From: Maridesulfovibrio frigidus DSM 17176
GTDB taxonomy: Bacteria; Desulfobacterota; Desulfovibrionia; Desulfovibrionales; Desulfovibrionaceae
Direction of reading: 5' to 3'
DNA length: 64,000 nt
NCBI RefSeq assembly: GCF_000711735.1
Contig: NZ_JONL01000006.1
Location: 1-64,000, forward strand
In this document: piece by piece, positions 7,886 to 16,261 of the stretch
How positions within the stretch are numbered: the first letter of the stretch is position 1
Layout of the letters: each line of letters opens with the position of its first letter
Program-made: the position numbers and the translations under genes
The notes under the pieces: model-generated
Told to the model about the DNA's origin: nothing
Seen by the model: the letters and a program-made list of their open reading frames with translations, nothing else
Databases searched by the model: none

Positions 7886-9886
7886 ATGACAAAAACAATT
7901 ATCGCACCACAAAAGAAGCAGCCGACATTCCTGCCAATGACTCGAGAAGAAATGGACAGGCTCGGCTGGGATAGACCTGACATCCTGCTCGTATCCGGCG
8001 ATAGCTATATAGACCACCCAAGCTTCGGAATACCGCTTCTAGGCAGAGTACTTACCGCACACGGTTACAAAGTTGCCCTCGTCTGCCAGCCAAATTGGAA
8101 CGACACCTCGCAGATTGAGGCCCTAGGCCGTCCGCGCCTTTATGCTGGAGTCTCAGCTGGTGCGATGGATTCAATGCTCTCCCACTATACTTCCTTTCGC
8201 AAAAAACGGAGCGACGACGCATATACCCCTGGCGGCAAAGCCGGAGCACGCCCCAACCGCGCATGTATCATATATACCAACCTAGTTAAAAAGGCTTTCA
8301 AAGGTCTACCTGTTATCATAGGTGGCATTGAAGCTTCACTGCGCCGAGTGTCGCACTTTGATTTCTGGACAGATAAAGTCCGCAAAACAATCCTCATGGA
8401 CAGCAAGGCAGATTTACTCATCTATGGTATGGGTGAACGGGCCATGCTCGAAGCGGCAAACCGGTTATCGCAGAAGGAATACGGTTCCGCCTCTGTGCTT
8501 AAAGGAATTGGTGGCACAGCCTTTATGGGTACTCCTGACGATCTTCCAGCGGACGCAGAAGTTATAGAGCTTCCTTCGCACCAAGAAATTTTAGATGACC
8601 CACAGCTGCTTATGACCGCTACACTCGCCCTTGAGGAGCAGGTTCATCACGGTAAAGCATGGGCGATTCAGCCGACAGACAAACGTCATGTGGTAATTGC
8701 GCCCCCCGCGAAATACCTTTGCACGCAAGAACTAGACTGGGTCTATACTCTACCCTTCTCCAGACGTTCGCACCCTTCGTATGAGGGCAAAGGACGCATC
8801 CCTGCGGCTGAGATGATCGAATTCAGTATAACATCTCATCGCGGTTGCGGTGGCGGTTGCTCATTCTGCTCTATTGCCATGCACCAAGGGCGACATATCC
8901 GCTCACGCACGAAAAAGTCTATTATGGCTGAAGCCACTAATATGAACTCTCATAGTGATTTCAAAGGCTCTATTTCAGATATCGGCGGTCCAAGCGCCAA
9001 TATGTGGAACGCTAAATGCTCACTCGAAAGAGAAAAGTGCAAACGCAAAAGTTGCCTTACTCCTAACGTCTGTCCGAATTTTGATTATGATCAAAAGGCG
9101 AATCTCAATCTGCTGAAACAGACTAAACAGCTAGAAGGCATTAAACATGTACGCGTAGCAAGCGGCGTGCGCTTTGACTTGGGAATGAAAGATCGCAAAA
9201 GTTTGCGTGAAATTTTTAAAGATTTTGTCGGTGGTCAGCTAAAAGTTGCGCCCGAGCATATTGCTCCTGACGTTCTTAAACATATGCGCAAACCCGATCT
9301 ACCAGTATTCGAAAGTTTCCTAGAACTGTTCGAAGTTGAATCCTCCAATGCGGGCAAAGATCAATACGTTATACCATACCTGATGAGCGCCTTCCCGGGC
9401 TGTACTGACGCAGATATGCGTATGCTGGCAAGCTGGCTAAAGGAAAAAGGCTGGTCCCCGAAACAGGTGCAGTGCTTCATTCCAACCCCCGGCACGGTTG
9501 CTACAGCCATGTATTACACAGGCAAAGCGCCTAACGGCGACCCTATCTTTGTAGCAAGAACAGATGCCCAGCGCCTTAGACAGCACGGCATACTTATTCC
9601 AGATTCTGGCCGCGACCCTAGAAGCATACGCCACAAAGGAAACCAATCTGATACGGATAAAAATTCCGATGCGAGCAAAAGTTATAGATCGGATAGAAAT
9701 TCTAAACCTGACAAAAAGGCTAAATCTGGTAAAAAGCCAGCAACAGATAGAAAGCCTCCCAAAAAAGGCTCAAAAGAATCTAGAAACTCAAACGACTCTA
9801 GAAGTTCAAAAGATTTTAAAGGTAAAGATAATTATAAAAGCAAAGGTAAATCTGACTCGTTCAAGAAAAAGAATAAAAAGAGGTAA
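7886..9886 (+). CDS. YgiQ-family radical SAM protein
   Basis: The 666-aa protein begins with the family-specific N-terminal region (DILLVSGDSYIDHPSFGIP), continues with the radical SAM core (HRGCGGGCSFCSIAMHQGR, cysteines in CxxxCxxC spacing binding a 4Fe-4S cluster), and ends with the DUF3362-like region containing further cysteines (CKRKSCLTPNVCPNF). The last 80 residues are low-complexity Lys/Ser/Asp-rich, probably a disordered nucleic-acid-binding tail. The family is widespread and its reaction has not been settled, to my knowledge. The ribosome site is weak (GAGTAGCGA). It is followed after 79 bases by the DAC-like gene on the same strand. Confidence 0.92.
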   Translation: MTKTIIAPQKKQPTFLPMTREEMDRLGWDRPDILLVSGDSYIDHPSFGIPLLGRVLTAHGYKVALVCQPNWNDTSQIEALGRPRLYAGVSAGAMDSMLSHYTSFRKKRSDDAYTPGGKAGARPNRACIIYTNLVKKAFKGLPVIIGGIEASLRRVSHFDFWTDKVRKTILMDSKADLLIYGMGERAMLEAANRLSQKEYGSASVLKGIGGTAFMGTPDDLPADAEVIELPSHQEILDDPQLLMTATLALEEQVHHGKAWAIQPTDKRHVVIAPPAKYLCTQELDWVYTLPFSRRSHPSYEGKGRIPAAEMIEFSITSHRGCGGGCSFCSIAMHQGRHIRSRTKKSIMAEATNMNSHSDFKGSISDIGGPSANMWNAKCSLEREKCKRKSCLTPNVCPNFDYDQKANLNLLKQTKQLEGIKHVRVASGVRFDLGMKDRKSLREIFKDFVGGQLKVAPEHIAPDVLKHMRKPDLPVFESFLELFEVESSNAGKDQYVIPYLMSAFPGCTDADMRMLASWLKEKGWSPKQVQCFIPTPGTVATAMYYTGKAPNGDPIFVARTDAQRLRQHGILIPDSGRDPRSIRHKGNQSDTDKNSDASKSYRSDRNSKPDKKAKSGKKPATDRKPPKKGSKESRNSNDSRSSKDFKGKDNYKSKGKSDSFKKKNKKR

Positions 9887-9965
9887 CCCGCAGCTTGGAA
9901 ATAATGAGCAAATCATATAACCTACAGCTACGTAATAAATAATAACTCTATGCGGGTATCACTCT

Positions 9966-11396
9966 ATGAGCTCAGAATCTTTTGCCAACCTGTGCATCTT
10001 CCATATTATGGATGGGCTTCGTGATGGCCTTTCACACTATTCGCAAACAAGCCGTACCGCATTACTTTATGCAGTCAAACCGGGTGATCCACTACGAGTT
10101 TACGACCCGCAAGGGCTACTGAAAGAGCACGAGCCTAAATTAAAAGAAGTTTATATTGATTCAGATGACTGGAAAGCCGGAAGTAATCACGATGACAACA
10201 CCCGTTTAATTGAAGTTATCAGGTCAAGGGACCTGACTCTCGCAGGGCTGATTACTTGCAGCGCACGCTCAAGCAGCATTTACTATCAGCGCTGGTTTAC
10301 AGAGCAGCATCCAAATATGTGTTCCACAGGCCCAACCGAGAGCTGGATGGAATATGCTGCCCTTATACTATCTCAAGACTTCGCCACTCAAAATATTTTA
10401 CGCCTCGAAAGCTCTGGCCACCTGTTGCGCGAATACTCAACCCATGCTGTTAGAGACTACATGGTTGATCAGCGAAATCGAATCATGGGATGGGACACAC
10501 AGCTCAGGGTGTATCCAATTCTTGATGCAGTCCTTGGCATATCCAAAACAAAAGAAGAAGGTGCATGGGCGCGCGGCGACCTAATATTTATAGAACCATC
10601 TGATCTTGATTCGCTAGGCTACATGGCAAAGTTTCCTGAAAATGAAAGGCCGGAACTAAAGAATCATAAGCATGTAAGAAAACTTCTACAATCAGTTGAA
10701 AATTCGTCCAGAAAACTTGTATCCGATGGAAAATGCGTTGTCGGTATTTCTTCTTGCATGCCACCGAACTCATCTATTTCCGCCAGTTTCAAAGGGGAAT
10801 GGGGAATTCTTCAGCTCGCCGGGGCCCCAGTCTGCAGCTTTGCGGACGCGACATTTTCCTCCACCAACTACAAGCCGAACTTGGTACATCTGGAAGAGCA
10901 TCTGCTAGAACTTGATATCAATGCCAATGACCGTCATGATCTATTTAAACTCGCAAACAGAATGGTCACCAGCGCGACTCACCAAAGTCACGGCTGTACT
11001 ATTGTTCTTGATTTTAATGATAAGCCTGTAAAAATTGCAGGGCAAACACTTGAGGTTCCCCTTGATCTCCGTGACCCGGAAATTCGAGGACTTGCAAGAT
11101 CCCTCACCAAATTAGACGGAGCTGTTCATATTGGCAAAGATGTAAAAGTATATGGTTTTGCATGCTTGCTGGATGGCAAATCTGTTTTTGGAGAGAATCG
11201 CGCCAGAGGGGCCAGATTCAACTCTGCCCTACGTTTCACAGCTGAACATTCTAACATAATTATTATTGTCGTTTCTTCCGACAAACCAGTATCTATAATT
11301 CAACGCGGAGTTGAGCTAACAGCCCGTTGTGAATGGACCCAGCATTTTGCATGTGTCAGTACTCCACCCACCCTTGATGAATGGATAGAAGGATAA
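9966..11396 (+). CDS. Protein with a C-terminal DAC (DisA_N-like) domain
   Basis: Residues about 375-455 of this 476-aa protein resemble the diadenylate cyclase (DAC) domain: LDGAVHIG, a GFACLLDG strand, ARGARFNSALRFT, then IIIVVSSDKPVSII. In active DAC enzymes the second motif is GxRHRxA; here RHR reads RFN, so c-di-AMP synthesis is doubtful. The N-terminal 370 residues match no family I know and may be a sensor. Larger proteins with divergent DAC-like domains have been described in computational surveys of nucleotide-signalling systems. No signal peptide. The next gene starts four bases after the stop, so the secreted protein downstream is almost certainly co-expressed. Confidence 0.55.
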   Translation: MSSESFANLCIFHIMDGLRDGLSHYSQTSRTALLYAVKPGDPLRVYDPQGLLKEHEPKLKEVYIDSDDWKAGSNHDDNTRLIEVIRSRDLTLAGLITCSARSSSIYYQRWFTEQHPNMCSTGPTESWMEYAALILSQDFATQNILRLESSGHLLREYSTHAVRDYMVDQRNRIMGWDTQLRVYPILDAVLGISKTKEEGAWARGDLIFIEPSDLDSLGYMAKFPENERPELKNHKHVRKLLQSVENSSRKLVSDGKCVVGISSCMPPNSSISASFKGEWGILQLAGAPVCSFADATFSSTNYKPNLVHLEEHLLELDINANDRHDLFKLANRMVTSATHQSHGCTIVLDFNDKPVKIAGQTLEVPLDLRDPEIRGLARSLTKLDGAVHIGKDVKVYGFACLLDGKSVFGENRARGARFNSALRFTAEHSNIIIIVVSSDKPVSIIQRGVELTARCEWTQHFACVSTPPTLDEWIEG

Positions 11397-11400
11397 CACT

Positions 11401-11985
11401 ATGAAAAAAGCACTCGTACTACTTACATTTCTAGCTCTCACAGCGTTTCTCTGTATTCCTGCTATGGCGGCAGATACACCATTTAAAACGTATGTTTTCA
11501 GCAAAAAGAAAGTCTCTAAAGACTGGTCTCCGAGAAAGACCGTCTCTATCAAAGAAAATCGAGCCTTAGGTCTTTTTAATGACCGCAATAAAAGATACAG
11601 CTCACAAACTGTGCTGACCATTAAGGACATTCCAGCCCAGTCGTCAGTTAAGGTTAAATTTACCATGATTTACGTCGGAAGTTGGGACTCAGGAGGTAAA
11701 CTTGCTGACAGATTCATAGTCTCTACTGCTGGAGGATCTGAGCTGCTAAATATCACTGAATTTCCGTGTCTTCTCGAAAACGGAGATGACAATATGCCGA
11801 TCAATAATAATGGCCTTGTGCGTGTAGGTGAAAGAGAAAGAGCGTATTGGACTCAGCCGCTAACTTTCACTATCCCCACCTCGGAAATTAATGAAGGTGA
11901 AGTGAAAGTTAAATTTCGCGGATATCTGACAGGACGTAAAACAGAATTCTGGGCCATGGATAACGTTGAGCTTTATCTTAACTGA
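11401..11985 (+). CDS. Secreted protein of unknown function
   Basis: The 194-aa product starts with a Sec signal peptide (MKKALVLLTFLALTAFL, cleavage probably after AMA at about residue 24). The mature part is rich in alternating polar/hydrophobic strands (SSVKVKFTMIYVGSWDSGG, VKVKFRGYLTG), suggesting a beta-sandwich that may bind carbohydrate or protein. AAGGA lies seven bases before the ATG. It is separated from the DAC-like gene by four bases and followed by a terminator, so these two form the end of a transcription unit. No family recognised. Confidence 0.7.
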   Translation: MKKALVLLTFLALTAFLCIPAMAADTPFKTYVFSKKKVSKDWSPRKTVSIKENRALGLFNDRNKRYSSQTVLTIKDIPAQSSVKVKFTMIYVGSWDSGGKLADRFIVSTAGGSELLNITEFPCLLENGDDNMPINNNGLVRVGERERAYWTQPLTFTIPTSEINEGEVKVKFRGYLTGRKTEFWAMDNVELYLN

Positions 11986-12015
11986 TACCAAACTTTGCGA
12001 AAAAACCGTTAACCA

Positions 12016-12057
12016 GCCTGCAAAGTATCAATTCGTTATACCTTGCAGGCTTTTTTA
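12016..12057 (+). terminator. Intrinsic terminator
   Basis: A perfect GCCTGCAA/TTGCAGGC stem (12016-12023 with 12043-12050) is followed by six T. It closes the DAC-like/secreted-protein unit. Confidence 0.85.
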
Positions 12058-12242
12058 TTGACCAATTTGCTACTACGCTAAAGTCAATAACATCCTAATT
12101 TAAAGAACTATTAGAACCAAACAAATTCATCTTTATAATACTATAGGTTTTTCCTCTTGATTTATGGATCTTATCGAACATAAAGAGAGTACTCACTTCG
12201 AGTTACATACATGTGTGGCAATATAAAAATAGGATTAATAAA

Positions 12243-13169
12243 ATGAATAATTTCATAAAATACTATTCAGCGCTTTTTATAGTGATTTCATCTCTATTCA
12301 TAAGCCACTACGCTAGCGCTGCCCCTCTAATTATCACCATGGCAGGATTGCAAACTAATTTTAATGAATATGAGTCCCTTATTGCTGAACATGGTAAAGA
12401 ATCCTTATTCAAAAAAGGACTTCCATACGATTCACCAACCAATAGAGTTGTTTCCGAAATGATAATAATCATGCGAGCGCTTAAGGAAGGAGGATTAGAT
12501 GCTAAAATTGAATACCTCTCTGTCCCGAATGCACGACGCGAAACATTAGAAGTATCAAACGGTCATGCTGTAATATGCTCACAGCAATTCAATAAAGCGA
12601 CCCTCCAAGAGGATAACTTTAGTGAAACTTTACTTATAACAGACGCTATTACCCGCCTTGGAGAGTTTGAAAAAGGCATATACCATTTACCTGACAATCA
12701 TGCTTTTTTGAATGCGACAAATACCCGAGAGATAAAATCATTCGGAACAGCAATTATCGGCCTTCATTGGAATAACGACGAGAGAGTCCTATCCAAGATG
12801 AAAGTTAATAAAATCATTCACGCACCTACATACAAATCCATGTTCTCCATGCTTAAAGTTGGACGCGGAGAATGGATTCCTCTCGAATTTCCCAACACTT
12901 CTGATCTGAGTATTACTGCATATGGGGTAAAGGTGGTTCCAGTTCATGGCGTTAAATTTTCTCTTCTTGAAAGTAGGCATTTCCTAGTTTCAAAAAATCA
13001 CCATCACGGTCAAAAAGTGTTTGATGCATTGCAAATCGGAATAAAAAAACTTCGCAAAGAAGGATATATTCGTAAAGTACTTGAACAATCTGGTTTTTTC
13101 TCAACAAAAACAAAGTCGTGGAGACTTCTAAATGAGGATCAAATCACAAACTACAAACACACCTATTGA
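12243..13169 (+). CDS. Periplasmic solute-binding protein-like (SBP family 3-like)
   Basis: The 308-aa protein has a signal peptide (hydrophobic residues 8-26, ending ASA) and the layout of a type-2 periplasmic binding protein, as in polar-amino-acid binding proteins and the input domains of signalling proteins: IIMRALKEGGLDAKIEYL, an FGTAIIGLHWNND hinge-type strand, and a C-terminal GIKKLRKEGYIRKVLEQSG that matches the usual end of SBP3 proteins. Start ATG 12243 has AGGA eight bases upstream; the frame is open from 12213. There is no permease or ATPase next to it, so it is an orphan receptor-like protein rather than part of a local transporter. Confidence 0.65.
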   Translation: MNNFIKYYSALFIVISSLFISHYASAAPLIITMAGLQTNFNEYESLIAEHGKESLFKKGLPYDSPTNRVVSEMIIIMRALKEGGLDAKIEYLSVPNARRETLEVSNGHAVICSQQFNKATLQEDNFSETLLITDAITRLGEFEKGIYHLPDNHAFLNATNTREIKSFGTAIIGLHWNNDERVLSKMKVNKIIHAPTYKSMFSMLKVGRGEWIPLEFPNTSDLSITAYGVKVVPVHGVKFSLLESRHFLVSKNHHHGQKVFDALQIGIKKLRKEGYIRKVLEQSGFFSTKTKSWRLLNEDQITNYKHTY

Positions 13170-13187
13170 ACTTAAAAATCAAATAAC

Positions 13188-13222
13188 ATCCTCCAGCAAC
13201 CTACCCTAAGTTGCTGGAGGAT
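13188..13222. terminator. Bidirectional terminator between convergent genes
   Basis: A perfect 13-bp stem (ATCCTCCAGCAAC/GTTGCTGGAGGAT) with a nine-base loop lies between the binding-protein gene (+) and ilvN (-). T-richness is moderate on the minus side. Confidence 0.75.
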
Positions 13223-13235
13223 TCATACATTAAAA

Positions 13236-13502
13236 TCAAAGTTGCCCTAATACCTCAATAAGCGGACTGTCCTCTACCCGCGCAACTTCAATTACATCGT
13301 AAAGCTTCTCAAGCTGCAAAACTATTTGTTCAAGCTTACTGTCATCCGCAACAGTCAAAATCATCCTGCTTTCATCACCTTTGCCAACAGGCCCGCAAAT
13401 AATCCCTTCCAAGTTGAAATTCCTGCGTGAGAAAAGTCCTGTAATTTGGCTCATCACTCCGGCATGATTTCGAACGAGTAAATCTATTCCATAATTATGC
13501 AT
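13236..13502 (-). CDS. ilvN: Acetolactate synthase small (regulatory) subunit, ACT domain
   Basis: The 88-aa protein is a single ACT domain (LLVRNHAGVMSQITGLFSRR, then NLEGIICGPV), the short IlvN type that binds valine and activates the catalytic subunit. It lacks the longer C-terminal part of IlvH-type subunits. It starts three bases after the ilvB stop, with GGGGG seven bases before its ATG, so the two are translated together. Role: branched-chain amino-acid synthesis, cytoplasm. Confidence 0.9.
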   Translation of the reverse strand: MHNYGIDLLVRNHAGVMSQITGLFSRRNFNLEGIICGPVGKGDESRMILTVADDSKLEQIVLQLEKLYDVIEVARVEDSPLIEVLGQL

Positions 13503-13505
13503 CTT

Positions 13506-15167
13506 TTATCCCCCTATCATTTCACGGTTAGCGCATTCAGGCGGAACCATGGGCAAAACCTTGTTATCAAAATCAATTGGTATATTAATTACGCATGGAC
13601 CTTCCTGCCCGAGTACTTTCCGCAAAAACAACGACGGGTTTTCCTCTTCGCTAAGATCAAAGGCAGGAACGCCGAATCCTTTGGCGATGGCAACAAAGTC
13701 CGGACTACTCTCGAAACTAGATGCAAAATACCGTTCTTCAAAAAACAAAGCCTGCTGCTGCCTTACAAGACCAAGTTTATTGTTATTCATGATCAAGACC
13801 TTAACATTCAAACGGTGCTCGGCTAATGTTGCGAGTTCCTGAATGTTCATCAAAATAGACCCGTCTCCGCTTACGCAAACAACCCGTCTATCAGGATTAG
13901 CTAGAGCCGCCCCGATGGCATTAGGAAGTCCAAATCCCATTGTGCCAAGACCGCCGGAAGTTAAAAGAGTGCGAGGCTTTTTAAATGGATATCCCTTTGC
14001 AACCCACATCTGATGCTGCCCAACATCAGTAGTTATTATTGATTGGTCTGAAAGCGATTCACTCGCTACCCGTAAAAGATTCATCGGGTGAAAGAAATCT
14101 TCTTTGTCCGGTAAAATCTCAGGGTGAAGCATGCGCAGAGAGGAAATGCGAGCACTCCATCCTATCCGTATAGCTGGCTCAACGCGATCTGCGAATGCCT
14201 TAAGCGCGTGACCAACATCTCCGACTATGGAAAAGTTGGAAGGCTTAATCTTGCCAATTTCAGACCTATCAATATCGATATGAAGTATGTCCGCGTGTTT
14301 GCAAAATTCGCAAGCCTTACCAACGGCCCTATCATCAAAACGAACGCCTAGAGCGATTAAAAGATCTGCCTCTTCCATCAGCATATTTGTTGCGCGCTCA
14401 CCATGCATGCCAAGCATACCGAGATAGTGAGGATCACCATGTGGATAGGCACCGAGCCCCATTAAAGTCGTTACAACCGGAATAGAATTCTTATGGGCAA
14501 AACGAATGAGATCATCAGTTGCGTTCGCAGCTATTATTCCGCCCCCTGCGTAAATTACAGGTCTGCGCGCTCCGTTTATCATTGCAATAGCTTTTGCCAG
14601 AGACTTTTCATCACACATGGGAAGGGATTGCTTAACTCCTATCTCAGGAAAAGATTCAAATTCAATTATCTCTTTCTGAACATTTTTCGGAATATCAACA
14701 ACCACCGGACCGGGCCTGCCGGACTCAGCAAGGCGGAATGCTTCGGGTATAACAGTAAGCAAATCCTCCGCAGACTGAACGAGGAAATTATGCTTAGTGA
14801 TCGGAATAGTGAGTCCATAAGTATCTACTTCTTGAAAAGCGTCAGTGCCGATAAGTGAAGCAGAAACCTGTCCGGTAATTGCAACAATCGGAATTGAATC
14901 AAGACTAGCATCCGCAATGGCTGTGAGCAGATTAGTTACGCCCGGCCCTGAAGTAGCCATGCACACAGCCGCCTTTCCGGTAGTGCGCGCCATGCCTTGA
15001 GACATGAACCCTGCCCCTTGTTCATGTCTGGCTAAAATATGTTTGATAGAACTATCTCTGAGCGCATCATAAATCGGAAGATTAGATCCCCCCGGTATGC
15101 CGCAAACGATTTCAATTCCCTGCCTTTCCAATAACCTGATTACTAATTCTGCCCCACTGATTTCCAT
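13506..15167 (-). CDS. ilvB: Acetolactate synthase large (catalytic) subunit
   Basis: The 553-aa protein has the full TPP-dependent enzyme layout: N-terminal pyrimidine-binding domain with the catalytic Glu in ARHEQGAGFMSQG, ATSGPGVTNLLTAIADA, a central FAD/DHS-like domain, and the C-terminal TPP-binding motif beginning GDGSILMN and ending at NNN before KLG. Reaction: two pyruvate (or pyruvate plus 2-oxobutyrate) to acetolactate (acetohydroxybutyrate). It is the first gene of the ilvBN operon and is preceded by a leader peptide and attenuator. Start ATG 15167 has AGGA seven bases before. Confidence 0.95.
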   Translation of the reverse strand: MEISGAELVIRLLERQGIEIVCGIPGGSNLPIYDALRDSSIKHILARHEQGAGFMSQGMARTTGKAAVCMATSGPGVTNLLTAIADASLDSIPIVAITGQVSASLIGTDAFQEVDTYGLTIPITKHNFLVQSAEDLLTVIPEAFRLAESGRPGPVVVDIPKNVQKEIIEFESFPEIGVKQSLPMCDEKSLAKAIAMINGARRPVIYAGGGIIAANATDDLIRFAHKNSIPVVTTLMGLGAYPHGDPHYLGMLGMHGERATNMLMEEADLLIALGVRFDDRAVGKACEFCKHADILHIDIDRSEIGKIKPSNFSIVGDVGHALKAFADRVEPAIRIGWSARISSLRMLHPEILPDKEDFFHPMNLLRVASESLSDQSIITTDVGQHQMWVAKGYPFKKPRTLLTSGGLGTMGFGLPNAIGAALANPDRRVVCVSGDGSILMNIQELATLAEHRLNVKVLIMNNNKLGLVRQQQALFFEERYFASSFESSPDFVAIAKGFGVPAFDLSEEENPSLFLRKVLGQEGPCVINIPIDFDNKVLPMVPPECANREMIGG

Positions 15168-15195
15168 TTCCTCATCCTGCCTTATTCAAAATGTC

Positions 15196-15231
15196 AAAAA
15201 AAAACCCCCGCAGGCTTAGCCGGCGGGGGTT
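15196..15231 (-). terminator. ilvBN attenuator terminator
   Basis: On the minus strand AACCCCCGC (15223-15231) pairs with GCGGGGGTT (15203-15211) and a run of nine T follows. The 5' arm segment at 15219-15227 can alternatively pair with 15272-15280 in the end of the leader frame (GCCGGAGGG with CCCGCCGGC, one mismatch), giving a mutually exclusive antiterminator. It sits 28 bases before ilvB. Confidence 0.9.
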
Positions 15232-15261
15232 AGAACAACATGTGTTAGTGTAAAATGAGAT

Positions 15262-15381
15262 TTACAACCTTCCCTCCGGCTTATTTGTGCCTGTCACGAC
15301 CACGACAGAAATCACCACCATCACCAATAGGGTGACGGATGTAAGGACTGCTAGATTGTGATTTAGAGAGAATAAATTCAT
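15262..15381 (-). CDS. ilvBN leader peptide (attenuation)
   Basis: This 39-aa frame on the minus strand starts MNLFSLNHN. Between residues 10 and 29, 14 of 20 residues are Leu, Val or Ile, including four consecutive Val (26-29) and Val22-Val23-Ile24. It ends about 30 bases before a GC-rich terminator and its last codons overlap the antiterminator arm. The layout matches the IvbL-type leader of enterobacterial ilvBN: scarcity of charged Val/Leu tRNA stalls the ribosome and should allow antitermination. Its ribosome site is weak (AAAGAAAAA). Confidence 0.88.
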   Translation of the reverse strand: MNLFSLNHNLAVLTSVTLLVMVVISVVVVTGTNKPEGRL

Positions 15382-15547
15382 TTCAGATTTTTCTTTAATT
15401 TTTACGGAAATTTACAAATGCTGATAAAGAGGTAAGCCAGTACATTTTCAGAATCAAGTCTTTTTTATAAAAAAAATTCGATCCAATACTTAACTAAGAT
15501 TAACTAACCGGCTTTTAAAACTCTCGTTAAGCATACCTATGCACTGA

Positions 15548-16261
15548 CTATTTTAACTTATAAAGCCCAACCCAACCTGTTTTGTATCCTAAAAAAGCAA
15601 ACGAGAACTTAAACATAACCGCGCTGATCAAATTAAATACAAGCATTGGAAGATCATTTTTCTTTAGAAGCAAATTGCGATCATTCTTCACCTTAAGTGG
15701 ACTTTTCCTGAACCTAATATCTTTAAGTTTGAGCGTAAATCTTGAGCTGAACCCGACCTGCTCGGAATCACCACTATAGAAGTTTTTAATACCCTGCGGA
15801 TAATAAGGCTTCTGGTGATCCAGATCTAACCAGAAATGAGGATGAAGCATAGGCGTTGCAATAAGAAGCAGTCCGCCCGGTTTCAAATGCTTCAAATATC
15901 CATCAATAAAACTGGTCAGATCTTCGAACTGAAAATGTTCCATAATATGCGATAGGATGAGAAAATCAAATTTACTATCACCATGCTTCTCTTCAAATTC
16001 CTCAAGAGTCACAACATTAAGTCCCCGCTCATTACAGCTTGCAACCTGATATGCATTCTTCTCAACACCTAAGATATTCTTAAACCCCTGTGAACGCAGA
16101 AAGTCAGTCTTTCCGCCACGTCCGCAGCCGACCTCAAGCACGGACATACCGCGATAAAGACCGGACAAAACAGCTTTCCACTGTCCCATTTCATGCCTGG
16201 AAATAACTTTTGTTATGCCCCTAATTCTTTTCCGAATGTCCGGGCTAGCCGTTAACATCAT
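15548..16261 (-). CDS. Class I SAM-dependent methyltransferase
   Basis: The 237-aa protein has motif I VLEVGCGRGGKTDFL (SAM-binding glycine loop), an acidic ribose-contact region after it, FDFLILSHIMEHF (motif with conserved HxxEH) and LKPGGLLLIATP. It belongs to the Methyltransf_11/23-type enzymes acting on small molecules or glycans. The start is placed at ATG 16261, inside the last codons of the upstream glycosyltransferase, with AGGGG just before; the frame is open to 16297. The two genes overlap and are co-translated, which suggests methylation of the glycan made by this locus. Confidence 0.8.
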   Translation of the reverse strand: MMLTASPDIRKRIRGITKVISRHEMGQWKAVLSGLYRGMSVLEVGCGRGGKTDFLRSQGFKNILGVEKNAYQVASCNERGLNVVTLEEFEEKHGDSKFDFLILSHIMEHFQFEDLTSFIDGYLKHLKPGGLLLIATPMLHPHFWLDLDHQKPYYPQGIKNFYSGDSEQVGFSSRFTLKLKDIRFRKSPLKVKNDRNLLLKKNDLPMLVFNLISAVMFKFSFAFLGYKTGWVGLYKLK

